DNA from: Streptomyces rapamycinicus NRRL 5491
Lineage (GTDB): Bacteria > Actinomycetota > Actinomycetes > Streptomycetales > Streptomycetaceae
Reading direction: 5' to 3'
NCBI RefSeq assembly: GCF_024298965.1
Contig: NZ_CP085193.1
Span: 5,766,001-5,830,000, forward strand
DNA length: 64,000 nt
Within the stretch, counting starts at the first letter, position 1. Each line of letters opens with the position of its first letter. This document shows, one piece after another, positions 1 through 8,773 of this stretch. A program made the position numbers and the translations under genes. The notes under the pieces are model-generated. The model saw only the letters and a list, made by a program, of their open reading frames with translations. It did no database searches and was not told where the DNA came from.

Positions 1-315
1 GAACAGCGGCTCGGCACCGCAGACCACCAGGTCGTCCACGACCATGCCGACCAGGTCGCGGCCGATGGTGTCGTACACGCCCATCCGCCGGGCGATGTCC
101 ACCTTGGTGCCGACCCCGTCGGTGGCGGAGGCGAGCAGCGGACGCTGGTAGCGGGCCAGGGCGGAGGCGTCGAAGAGCCCCGCGAAACCGCCGAGGCCGC
201 CCACGACCTCGGGCCGGCTCGCCTTCTTGACCCACTCCTTCATCAGCTCGACGGCGCGGTCGCCCGCCTCGATGTCGACGCCCGCGGCGGCGTAGGTGGA
301 CCCGGACTCGGACAT
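1..315 (-). CDS. purM: Phosphoribosylformylglycinamidine cyclo-ligase, N-terminal part (runs off window)
   Basis: PurM (AIR synthetase) uses ATP to close the imidazole ring of FGAM, giving AIR, the fifth step of purine synthesis in the cytoplasm. The first 105 codons are present, from an ATG at 315, and the frame stays open to the window edge. Visible family marks are the N-terminus MSESGSTYAAAGVDIEAGDR, the ATDGVGTK phosphate-binding stretch at residues 64-71, and DDLVVCGAEPLF at 94-105. It lies 43 bp downstream of purF on the same strand, so co-transcription with purF is likely. Confidence 0.97.
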   Translation of the reverse strand, partial: MSESGSTYAAAGVDIEAGDRAVELMKEWVKKASRPEVVGGLGGFAGLFDASALARYQRPLLASATDGVGTKVDIARRMGVYDTIGRDLVGMVVDDLVVCGAEPLF

Positions 316-358
316 GACGTTGAGATCTTTCGTATCGGGGATGACGGGCAGGCGGCGA

Positions 359-1918
359 TCAGGGACGGCGCAGGGCGTCGGCACCGCCGACACCGGCGGT
401 CAGCGTCGTCACACCGTCGGCGTCACCGCTGCTCGGAACCTTGGTCTCGGACTCCAGGAGGTGCTTGCCCAGCAGCTCCGGATCCGGCAGGTCCATCGGG
501 TACTCACCGTCGAAGCAGGCACGGCACAGATTCGGCTTGGCGATCGTGGTCGCCTCGATCATGCCGTCGGTGGAGATGTACGACAGCGAGTCGGCGCCCA
601 GCGACTTGCCGATCTCCTCGACCGAGAGACCGTTGGCGATCAGCTCGGCGCGGGTGGCGAAATCTATGCCGAAGAAGCACGGCCACTTGATCGGCGGGGA
701 CGAGATCCGGATGTGGACCTCGGCGGCCCCGGCCTCACGGAGCATCCGCACCAGGGCGCGCTGGGTGTTGCCGCGGACGATCGAGTCGTCGACGACCACC
801 AGGCGCTTGCCCCGGATGACCTCCTTGAGGGGGTTCAGCTTGAGCCGGATGCCGAGCTGCCGGATGGTCTGCGAGGGCTGGATGAAGGTCCGGCCCACAT
901 AGCTGTTCTTGACCAGCCCGGAGCCGTACGGAATCCCGCTGGCCTCGGCGTAGCCGACGGCGGCCGGGGTGCCGGACTCGGGCGTCGCTATGACCAGGTC
1001 GGCATCGGCCGGGGCCTCCTTGGCCAGCCGGCGGCCCATCTCGACCCGGGACAGGTACACGTTCCGCCCGGCGATGTCGGTGTCGGGGCGGGCCAGGTAC
1101 ACGTACTCGAAGACACAGCCCTTGGGGCGGGCCTCCGCGAAGATGGTGGAGCGCAGCCCGTTCTCGTCGATGGCGACCATCTCGCCGGGCTCGATCTCAC
1201 GGATGAAGGACGCGCCCACGATGTCCAGGGCGGCGGTCTCGGAGGCCACCACCCAGCCGCGCTCGAGGCGGCCGAGGACCAGCGGGCGGATGCCCTGGGG
1301 GTCGCGCGCCGCGTACAGCGTGTGCTCGTCCATGTAGACGAGGCTGAAAGCGCCCTTGACCTTGGGCAGCACGATGGGGGCCGCCTGCTCGACGGTGAGC
1401 GGCTTGCCATCCTCGTCCACCTGGCCCGCGAGCAGGGCGGTGACCAGGTCGGTGTCATTGGTGGCCGCCACCTGGGTGGCCCGGCCGCCGTCGCGGGGCA
1501 GGGCCGCGACCAGCTCCGCCAGCTCGGCGGTGTTGACCAGGTTCCCGTTGTGGCCCAGCGCGATCGAGCCATGGGCGGTGGCCCGGAACGTAGGCTGCGC
1601 GTTCTCCCACACCGAGGCTCCGGTGGTGGAGTAGCGGGCGTGACCGACCGCGATATGGCCCGTCAGGGAACCGAGGGAGGTCTCGTCGAAGACCTGCGAG
1701 ACCAGGCCCATGTCCTTGAAGACAAGAATTTGGGAGCCGTTGCTCACCGCGATGCCCGCGGACTCCTGTCCACGGTGCTGCAGTGCGTACAGCCCGAAAT
1801 AGGTGAGTTTGGCGACCTCTTCTCCCGGTGCCCAGACTCCGAAGACGCCGCAAGCGTCCTGGGGGCCCTTCTCACCGGGGAGCAGGTCGTGGCTGAGTCG
1901 TCCGTCACCACGTGGCAC
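359..1918 (-). CDS. purF: Amidophosphoribosyltransferase
   Basis: PurF starts purine synthesis by moving the glutamine amide nitrogen onto PRPP to give phosphoribosylamine. The protein has 519 residues. A short leader precedes the catalytic cysteine (Cys23 in DACGVFGVW), so this is the processed Ntn-hydrolase form seen in Bacillus. Four cysteines match the [4Fe-4S] ligands of that form: one in KGCVFEYVY, one in KWPCFFG and two in NLCRACF. The PRPP-binding motif VVVDDSIVRGNT is intact. The start at 1918 is the first start before the propeptide. purM follows 43 bp downstream. The upstream gap to the next gene (about 170 bp) shows no operator I can recognise. Confidence 0.98.
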   Translation of the reverse strand: MPRGDGRLSHDLLPGEKGPQDACGVFGVWAPGEEVAKLTYFGLYALQHRGQESAGIAVSNGSQILVFKDMGLVSQVFDETSLGSLTGHIAVGHARYSTTGASVWENAQPTFRATAHGSIALGHNGNLVNTAELAELVAALPRDGGRATQVAATNDTDLVTALLAGQVDEDGKPLTVEQAAPIVLPKVKGAFSLVYMDEHTLYAARDPQGIRPLVLGRLERGWVVASETAALDIVGASFIREIEPGEMVAIDENGLRSTIFAEARPKGCVFEYVYLARPDTDIAGRNVYLSRVEMGRRLAKEAPADADLVIATPESGTPAAVGYAEASGIPYGSGLVKNSYVGRTFIQPSQTIRQLGIRLKLNPLKEVIRGKRLVVVDDSIVRGNTQRALVRMLREAGAAEVHIRISSPPIKWPCFFGIDFATRAELIANGLSVEEIGKSLGADSLSYISTDGMIEATTIAKPNLCRACFDGEYPMDLPDPELLGKHLLESETKVPSSGDADGVTTLTAGVGGADALRRP

Positions 1919-2085
1919 GTCATCGAGTCTAGGCCAGTTCAGCGGTGCCTCCGAACGAGGGACCCGTCAGGAGGGCGTAAGTCACATTCTCCGCACCCGC
2001 TCCGGACCCCCGGGACCCGCGCCCGACCTGCGCACGGCCGGGGGCGAAGGTGCCCGTCCGAGGCAAGGATCACATCTCGGACCCG

Positions 2086-2889
2086 TCAGCCGAGCACGGG
2101 GAGGTGGGCGGAGAGGTCGGCACGGTCGCCGCTCGCGGTCAGCGGCCCGGACTCCAGGGCCTCGGCCCAGGTCAGACGGCCCGTGGCGAGGCGGATCCAG
2201 GTCGGCGGATCGGTCTCGACGACGTTCGGCGGGGTGCCGCGGGTGTGCCGGGGGCCCTCGACGCACTGGATCACGGCGAACGGCGGGACCCGGACCTCGA
2301 CCGAGCCGCCGGGCGCCTTCGCCGCGAGGGCGTCGGCGAGCACGCGGGTGGCGGTGGCGAGCGCCTGGCGGTCGTGCGACACGGGGACGCCGGTGGCATC
2401 CGCCAGATCGTCGGCGTGGACCACGAGCTCCACACAGCGGGTGACCAGGTAGTCGTCCAGCCGCATCGCCCCGACGCGGGCGGCCAGCAGCCGGTCGGCG
2501 GGCGCGACGGCGGCCACCTCGGCGAACCGGGCCTCGGCGCGCTCCAGCAGCTCGCCCGGTTTCGCGTCCGCCGCATTCGCGTTCGCCGCGAGAGCACGGG
2601 TGTCGTCGTCGATCGGCCCGGAGTACCCGGCCACCGCCGACGCCCAGCCGGTGACGGTGACCTCGCGCGCGGGCGGCGCGGGCCGCTCCAGAAGGCGTAC
2701 GACCGACGTCACGGCCATCGCCAGATGCGCGATCAGCTCCCGGACCGTCCAGTCGCCGAGCCGGGTGGGGGCGTCCAGGGCGGTCTCGTCCAGCCCCTCG
2801 GCCGCCTTCCGTACCTGCCGGAGCTGCGCGATCACCGCGGTCCGGGTCTTGGCGGGGTCATAGCTGCGGGCACGGGCACGAGGCGGCAT
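2086..2889 (-). CDS. Maleylpyruvate isomerase family mycothiol-dependent enzyme / sterol-carrier-like protein
   Basis: This 267-residue protein has the two-part layout of actinobacterial mycothiol-dependent isomerase-like proteins. An N-terminal DinB-type helical bundle occupies about residues 15-170, with the metal-site-like motif GDWTVRELIAHLA near residue 45. A smaller C-terminal sterol-carrier-like domain covers about 180-267 (VEVRVPPFAVIQC). The substrate cannot be told from sequence. The family includes true maleylpyruvate isomerases and many members of unknown role. It lies upstream of purF in the same direction, but the 167 bp gap leaves co-transcription open. It is divergent from the NTF2-like gene at 2977. 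Confidence 0.8.
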   Translation of the reverse strand: MPPRARARSYDPAKTRTAVIAQLRQVRKAAEGLDETALDAPTRLGDWTVRELIAHLAMAVTSVVRLLERPAPPAREVTVTGWASAVAGYSGPIDDDTRALAANANAADAKPGELLERAEARFAEVAAVAPADRLLAARVGAMRLDDYLVTRCVELVVHADDLADATGVPVSHDRQALATATRVLADALAAKAPGGSVEVRVPPFAVIQCVEGPRHTRGTPPNVVETDPPTWIRLATGRLTWAEALESGPLTASGDRADLSAHLPVLG

Positions 2890-2976
2890 GGCGCCGAGCC
2901 TATCGACAGCCCCGAGGGGCGGGCGGAGGATGGATAGAAGGGGATAGAGAGGTATTCATCAGGACGAAAGGTGTGA

Positions 2977-3381
2977 ATGACCATGGGCGAGCACCCCGAT
3001 GCCGCCGTGGTGCGCCGCGCATGCACCGCGTTCCAGCAGGGCGACCTGGACACCCTCTCCACGCTGCTGACGGCGGACGTCATGCAGCATGTGCCCGGTG
3101 ACAACATGATCTCGGGACACCACAAGGGCCGGGACGCGTGTATGCGGCTGTACCGCACCGAGTTCGAGGAGACCGGTGGCACGATGCGGGTCGATCTGGA
3201 GTCGGTGATGCCGGACGGGCGCGGTCATGTGATCTCCGGCCACCACGTCCGCGCCGAGCGCGGCAACCGCACGCTGGACATGAGGACCGGGCTGTTCTTC
3301 ACCATCGTCGGCGGGAAAATCAGCGACATCGACCAGTGCGTCGAGGACATCGACGCCGCCGACGCCTTCTGGGGGAAGTGA
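2977..3381 (+). CDS. SnoaL-like / NTF2-fold protein
   Basis: A 134-residue single-domain protein of the nuclear transport factor 2 / SnoaL superfamily, a cone-shaped fold used by small isomerases, cyclases and scaffold proteins. The N-terminal helix (ACTAFQQGDLDTLSTLLTADV) followed by the HVPGDN and GHHKGRDA segments and a curved sheet is typical. A ribosome binding site (AAAGG at 2965) stands 7 nt before the ATG. No substrate can be assigned. The gene converges on purL, with a 19-bp hairpin terminator (3409-3450) between them. Confidence 0.8.
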   Translation: MTMGEHPDAAVVRRACTAFQQGDLDTLSTLLTADVMQHVPGDNMISGHHKGRDACMRLYRTEFEETGGTMRVDLESVMPDGRGHVISGHHVRAERGNRTLDMRTGLFFTIVGGKISDIDQCVEDIDAADAFWGK

Positions 3382-3408
3382 GTCCCACGAGGCCCGAGCC
3401 GGAACAGA

Positions 3409-3450
3409 CCGTACGGCCCGCTCCCTGACGCCAGGGGGCGGGCCGTACGG
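3409..3450. terminator. Bidirectional hairpin between the NTF2-like gene and purL
   Basis: The arms 3409-3427 and 3432-3450 pair over 19 bp with a single G-U wobble and a 4-nt loop. The core is CCGTACGGCCCGC. It sits between two convergent stop codons, so it probably ends both transcripts. There is no U-tract, which is usual in this genus. Confidence 0.8.
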
Positions 3451-3462
3451 CATGGGTTCTCG

Positions 3463-3483
3463 GGCCGGTCCTCAGGCCGGTCC

Positions 3484-3490
<7 letters not shown>
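3463..3490. repeat. 12-bp tandem repeat containing the purL stop codon
   Basis: Two exact copies of GGCCGGTCCTCA (3463-3474, 3475-3486) are followed by a partial third. The last TCA (3484-3486) is the complement of the purL TGA stop. This is one of a series of stop-codon repeats in the window. Confidence 0.85.
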
Positions 3491-5729
<2,239 letters not shown>

Positions 5730-5733
<4 letters not shown>

Positions 5734-6410
5734 GCGCTGACCAGCCTCTTGAGGATCGAGGTGAAGAATCCGAGACCGTCGGTGCGACCGGTGCCGATCA
5801 GCGGTTCGACGGCGTGCTCGGGGTGGGGCATGAGGCCGACGACATTGCCCGCCGCATTGCAGATACCGGCGATGTCGCGGAGCGAGCCGTTGGGGTTGAG
5901 CTCCTGATAGCGGAAGACCACGCGTCCCTCGGCCTCGAGTTCATCGAGGACGCGCTCATCGGCGACATAGCGGCCGTCGATGTTCTTCAGCGGGATGTTG
6001 ATCTCCTGGCCCCGCTCATAGGAGCGCGTCCAGGCGGTCTCCGCGTTTTCCACTCGCAACTTCTGATCACGGCAGATGAAGTGCAGATGGTTGTTCCGAA
6101 GCATCGCACCGGGCAGGAGATGGGTCTCGGTGAGTACCTGGAAGCCATTGCAGATGCCAAGCACCGGCATACCGGCCTTCGCCTGGTCGATCACCGAGTC
6201 CATTACCGGGGAGAAGCGGGAGATCGCTCCGGCCCGCAGATAGTCGCCATAGGAGAAGCCGCCCGGCAGGATCACCGCGTCGACCTGCTTGAGGTCCTTG
6301 TCGCGGTGCCACAGCGGTACGGCTTCCAGTCCGGCGGCGCGGACGGCGCGCTGGGTGTCGCGGTCGTCGAGCGTGCCGGGGAAGGTGATGACTCCGACGC
6401 GTGCGGTCAC
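5730..6410 (-). CDS. purQ: Phosphoribosylformylglycinamidine synthase subunit PurQ (glutaminase)
   Basis: PurQ is the class I glutamine amidotransferase of the FGAM synthase complex. It hydrolyses glutamine and feeds ammonia to PurL. In its 226 residues the nucleophile lies in VLGICNGFQ, the catalytic His/Glu pair in [12 protein letters not shown] near the C-terminus, and the family N-terminus is [14 protein letters not shown]. It overlaps purS (start 6410, purS ends 6407) and purL by 4 nt each, so the three subunits are probably made in step. Confidence 0.98.
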
Positions 6411-6691
6411 GACTCCGCCTTCACGGCAGTGGCGTCGGCGCCCTCGCCGGCCTCGACCTTCACGGAAAAGTCCTCGATCACGGTGTTCGCCAGAAAAGTC
6501 TCGGCGATCTGGTGGATACGGGCGAGGGCGGCGTCATCGACCGGGCCCTCCACCTCGAGTTCAAAGCGCTTGCCCTGACGGACGTCGGCGATCCCCTCGA
6601 AACCGAGGCGGGGCAGTGCTCGCTGCACCGCCTGGCCCTGGGGGTCGAGGATCTCCGGCTTGAGCATGACGTCGACTACGACGCGTGCCAC
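6407..6691 (-). CDS. purS: Phosphoribosylformylglycinamidine synthase subunit PurS
   Basis: PurS is the small structural subunit of FGAM synthase that holds PurL and PurQ together. I place the start at the GTG at 6691 (94 residues, [19 protein letters not shown]), because this is the usual PurS N-terminus and a GGGAGT ribosome binding site stands just before it. A longer frame open to 6736 would add 15 unrelated residues. The C-terminus carries a short alanine-rich extension ([13 protein letters not shown]). It is the first gene of the purSQL operon. A 16-bp inverted repeat at 6754-6769 lies in its promoter region. Confidence 0.96.
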   Translation of the reverse strand: MARVVVDVMLKPEILDPQGQAVQRALPRLGFEGIADVRQGKRFELEVEGPVDDAALARIHQIAETFLANTVIEDFSVKVEAGEGADATAVKAES

Positions 6692-6993
6692 TGGCACTCC
6701 CGGTGGTGTGGTGCTGGTGCGTAAGGCGGTGCCCAAGCGTACCCCGGGTCAAAATCTACGCGAGTAGATATGCAAGGGTTCGGTCACGTTTAAGCATCGC
6801 CGGTGGCAACTGACGGGGAAAGGTCGGGGAAAAACGTACGGTCCCGATCGCGGGGTGACACGCGGATGGAATTACTGGGGTTCACAATGCAATGCCAGTC
6901 ACTGTACAAATGAAAAAGCATTGTTGGACACAACTGGACAGCTGACATCTTTGCACGTCAACGCAACGATGCAGCCCGAAAGGACCGATATCC
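6692..6993. promoter_or_regulatory. Divergent, AT-richer promoter region between purS and lsrL
   Basis: This 302-bp gap serves purS to the left and lsrL to the right. It is visibly poorer in GC than its surroundings, especially 6751-6780 and 6870-6960. It contains the palindrome at 6754-6769 and a spaced inverted repeat ACAATGC (6884-6890) / GCATTGT (6918-6924). Lsr2-type proteins prefer AT-rich DNA, so lsrL may bind its own promoter. That is inference. Confidence 0.55.
6754..6769. promoter_or_regulatory. Inverted repeat upstream of purS, candidate operator
   Basis: ATCTAC-GCGA-GTAGAT is a perfect 6-bp-arm inverted repeat, 63 bp before the purS start codon. The size and symmetry suit a dimeric repressor such as a purine regulator. 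I did not find the same motif in front of purF, purC, purD or purA in this window, and I cannot name the regulator. Confidence 0.5.
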
Positions 6994-7311
6994 GTGGCGC
7001 AGCGCGTAGTAGTCACGCTCTCCGACGACCTCGAAGGAGGCGAAGCGGAAGAGACGGTCACGTTCGGACTCGACGGCAGGTTGTACGAGATCGACCTCAA
7101 CTCTGCCAATGCGTCGAAACTGCGCGACGCCCTCGCGCCGTACGTGGAGGCCGGCCGCAAGCGGGCCCGCTCGGGCAAGACGTACCGCCGCACCGCCGTC
7201 GCCCCGGACCCGGCCGCGGTGCGCGCCTGGGCCCGGTCCAACGGCATGGAGGTGCCTCCGCGCGGCCGGATCCCCAAGAAGGTCTACGAAGCCTTCGACG
7301 AGTCGGCCTGA
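6994..7311 (+). CDS. lsrL: Lsr2-like nucleoid-associated protein (LsrL-type paralogue)
   Basis: Lsr2 proteins are small H-NS-like xenogeneic silencers of actinobacteria that bridge AT-rich DNA. The 105-residue product has the N-terminal dimerisation part (MAQRVVVTLSDDLEGGEAEE), the middle strand LDGRLYEIDLN and the C-terminal DNA-binding part. The hook is PPRGRIPKKVYEAF (residues about 88-101), where the RGR core enters the minor groove. Streptomyces usually has two copies. From memory, the one next to purS is LsrL rather than the main Lsr2. The GTG start at 6994 has an upstream AAAGGA. The stop codon lies in a 19-bp direct repeat. Confidence 0.93.
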   Translation: MAQRVVVTLSDDLEGGEAEETVTFGLDGRLYEIDLNSANASKLRDALAPYVEAGRKRARSGKTYRRTAVAPDPAAVRAWARSNGMEVPPRGRIPKKVYEAFDESA

Positions 7312-7343
7312 GGCACCCGCGTTCGCCTGAGGCACCCCCGTTC
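7306..7343. repeat. 19-bp tandem repeat starting at the lsrL stop codon
   Basis: Two copies (7306-7324 and 7325-7343) begin GCCTGAGGCACCC and end CGTTC, with one mismatch between them. The TGA of lsrL (7309-7311) lies inside the first copy. Confidence 0.85.
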
Positions 7344-7350
7344 AGCCGAG

Positions 7351-7381
7351 TTGCACACCACCCCGGGTGATCCGCTAAAGT
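7351..7381 (+). promoter_or_regulatory. Possible promoter of the tRNA-Gly(UCC) gene
   Basis: TTGCAC (7351-7356) and TAAAGT (7376-7381) resemble -35 and -10 boxes for the vegetative sigma factor. The 19-bp spacer is a little long. They lie 56 bp upstream of the tRNA. Confidence 0.4.
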
Positions 7382-7436
7382 CTGGAGCACGCCGAGGGGC
7401 GAGGCCGAAAGGCCGAAACCCCGAGGAAGACACCAT

Positions 7437-7508
7437 GCGGGTGTAGCTCAGTAGTAGAGCGCCCCCTTTCCAAGGGGGAGGCGCAGTGTGCGATCCCTGT
7501 CACCCGCT
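7437..7508 (+). tRNA. tRNA-Gly (anticodon UCC), atypical D and T loops
   Basis: The acceptor arms GCGGGTG and CACCCGC pair perfectly. The anticodon arm is CCCCC-TTTCCAA-GGGGG, giving anticodon UCC. Two parts are abnormal. The D loop reads AGTAGTA, so A replaces the conserved G18. The T arm reads GCAGTGTGCGATCCCTGT: it has one extra base (a bulged U in the stem) and G in place of Psi55, so the usual GTTC becomes GTGC. G18 and Psi55 normally pair to lock the elbow, and both are changed. No CCA is encoded. Either this is a decaying gene or a tRNA specialised away from the ribosome (see findings). The two neighbouring tRNA-Gly genes are normal. Confidence 0.85.
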
Positions 7509-7589
7509 CTCATCGCCTATCGGCCCCGTGTTGACGAGGATCAGGTAGAGTGATGCGCGCGCCGATCGGTGAAGGCCGGTCGGAGGCAT

Positions 7590-7662
7590 GCGGACGTGGC
7601 TCAGTTGGTAGAGCATCACCTTGCCAAGGTGAGGGTCGCGAGTTCGAATCTCGTCGTCCGCT
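7590..7662 (+). tRNA. tRNA-Gly (anticodon GCC)
   Basis: A standard cloverleaf of 73 nt: acceptor GCGGACG/CGTCCGC, D loop with GG (AGTTGGTA), anticodon arm TCACC-TTGCCAA-GGTGA, and a canonical T loop TTCGAAT. Discriminator base U, no encoded CCA. A strong hairpin terminator follows at 7670-7700. Confidence 0.97.
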
Positions 7663-7669
7663 CCAGATC

Positions 7670-7700
7670 TGAGGCGCCGGTCGAATCGACCGGCGCCTCA
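7670..7700 (+). terminator. Terminator after the second tRNA-Gly
   Basis: TGAGGCGCCGGTCGA and its complement TCGACCGGCGCCTCA form a 15-bp perfect stem around one central base, followed by the T-rich GTCGTTTTGG. It starts 8 nt after the tRNA. Confidence 0.88.
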
Positions 7701-7798
7701 GTCGTTTTGGTGCGCTTGCCGTCGCAACGGGCCCAGGCTGCTGGGATGTGACGGTGCGTCGGGTCGCCGCCGGACGAGGATCGTGGTGCCCCGGGGGA

Positions 7799-7856
7799 TC
7801 TTCCCCTCCCCGCCCCTTCCCGTAACCAGGGGCTCCACCCCTGGACCCCGGGGGCC
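7799..7856. repeat. GC-rich palindromic intergenic element (copy 1)
   Basis: It contains the block TTCCCCTCCCCGCCCCTTCC followed by an AGGGGCTCC / CCCCTGGACCCCGGGG inverted repeat. Related copies lie at 11358-11480, 11555-11607, 11785-11875 and 45712-45833. A partial reverse copy is at about 8155-8200. Confidence 0.65.
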
Positions 7857-8046
7857 GAGGAGCCGACCGTCGCCACGATCAGCTCACCGGGCAGGACGCC
7901 CATCGCGTCACCGGCGACATGGTGGTCGAGCGGCCGACCGGCGAGCAGGGGTCAACGCGTCTGCTCCGGCGGGCGGCGAGGGCGTGAACACTCGCACCGG
8001 CGGGCCGAGCGCGGTCGGATGTCGGCGCGGCGGAAGCCGAGCGGAG

Positions 8047-8127
8047 GCCCGCGTGCGTTCGTGGCGGTCGGCCGCCCGCGTGCGTTCGTGGCGGCCGGTC
8101 GCCCGCGTGCGTTCGTGGCGGTCGGCC
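8047..8127. repeat. Three direct repeats of 27 bp
   Basis: The core GCGTGCGTTCGTGGCG recurs at 8051, 8078 and 8105 with an exact period of 27 bp and nearly identical flanks. Confidence 0.85.
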
Positions 8128-8196
8128 GGGGGCCGGGGTCCCGGGGCGGAGTACCGGTTGTGCGAAGGGGCAAGGAGGGGAACAGCCCGCCGTAGG

Positions 8197-8515
8197 CGGC
8201 ACGCGGCTCGGGGTGGGGCACGGCTCGGGGTGGGGCGCGACCCCGGGCGGCACGCGGCTCCGGGTGAGGCGCGGCCCCGGGCGGCACGCGGCTCCCGGGG
8301 GCGCGGCCCCGGGTGGGGCACGGCTCGGGGTGGGGCACGGCTCCGGGTGGGGCACGGCTCCGGGTGAGGCGCGGCTCCGGGTGAGGCGCGCCCCCGGGCG
8401 GCACGCGGCCCCGGGCGGCACGCGGCTCCCGGGGGCGCGGCCCCGGGTGGGGCACGGCTCGGGGTGGGGCACGGCCCCGGGCGGCACGCGGCTCCGGGTG
8501 AGGCGCGGCTCGGGG
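8197..8515. repeat. Degenerate 17-bp tandem array, about 18 copies
   Basis: Units resemble CGGCACGCGGCTCCGGG or TGGGGCACGGCTCCGGG. Two longer blocks containing CTCCCGGGGGCGCGG recur within it, so parts were copied as larger units. Runs of GGGG could form G-quadruplexes on the plus strand. Confidence 0.75.
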
Positions 8516-8566
8516 GGGGCGCCGCCGTGCGGAGGGGTGTCGGGGCGGGCTCGACGCTCGGGTGGT

Positions 8567-8595
8567 AGTTCACCGGTCGAGGGTTTGGTTATAGT
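8567..8595 (+). promoter_or_regulatory. Likely promoter of the third tRNA-Gly
   Basis: TATAGT at 8590-8595 is a near-consensus -10 box. AGTTCA at 8567-8572 lies 17 bp before it as a weak -35. The tRNA begins 34 bp downstream. Confidence 0.55.
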
Positions 8596-8628
8596 AGAGG
8601 CGCGTCGAACTGGAAAAGTCCGGCGCAG

Positions 8629-8701
8629 GCGGACGTAGCTCAGTTGGTAGAGCGCAACCTTGCCAAGGTTGAGGTCGCGAGTTCGAGCCTCGTCGTCCGC
8701 T
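8629..8701 (+). tRNA. tRNA-Gly (anticodon GCC), second copy
   Basis: Acceptor GCGGACG/CGTCCGC, D loop AGTTGGTA, anticodon arm CAACC-TTGCCAA-GGTTG, T loop TTCGAGC: all canonical, 73 nt. It differs from the copy at 7590 in the anticodon stem and variable loop, so it is not a recent duplicate. Confidence 0.97.
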
Positions 8702-8710
8702 CAGTGAACG

Positions 8711-8742
8711 CAAGGGCCCCGGCCGATCGGCCGGGGCCCTTG
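8711..8742. terminator. Bidirectional terminator between tRNA-Gly and purC
   Basis: A 32-bp perfect palindrome with arms CAAGGGCCCCGGCCGA / TCGGCCGGGGCCCTTG. It starts 9 bp after the tRNA and ends 31 bp after the purC stop, so it can serve both converging genes. Confidence 0.88.
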
Positions 8743-8773
8743 GTCGTTCTCCCATCCCTTCGCGGGCCCCGGG

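Larger units (their letters stand above)
7701..8628. other. 928-bp gene-free gap between tRNA genes, filled with GC-rich repeats
   Basis: No frame here looks like a protein. It holds parts of the palindromic intergenic element family (7799-7856 and about 8155-8200), three 27-bp direct repeats (8047-8127), a long array of degenerate 17-bp repeats (8197-8515), and the promoter of the third tRNA at its end. Confidence 0.75.

Noticed and set aside
296..2452. A 718-codon frame antisense to purF
   Set aside because: Shadow of purF, which has all catalytic motifs on the other strand.
7531..7551. Promoter for the second tRNA-Gly (TTGACG ... TAGAGT)
   Set aside because: The boxes are only 9 bp apart, too close for a sigma-70-type promoter. 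Co-transcription with the first tRNA is as likely.
7908..8573. Proline/arginine-rich frames of 140-220 codons in the tRNA gap
   Set aside because: They translate the 17-bp and 27-bp repeats. All frames are open because the unit is GC-rich, and no ribosome binding site is seen.
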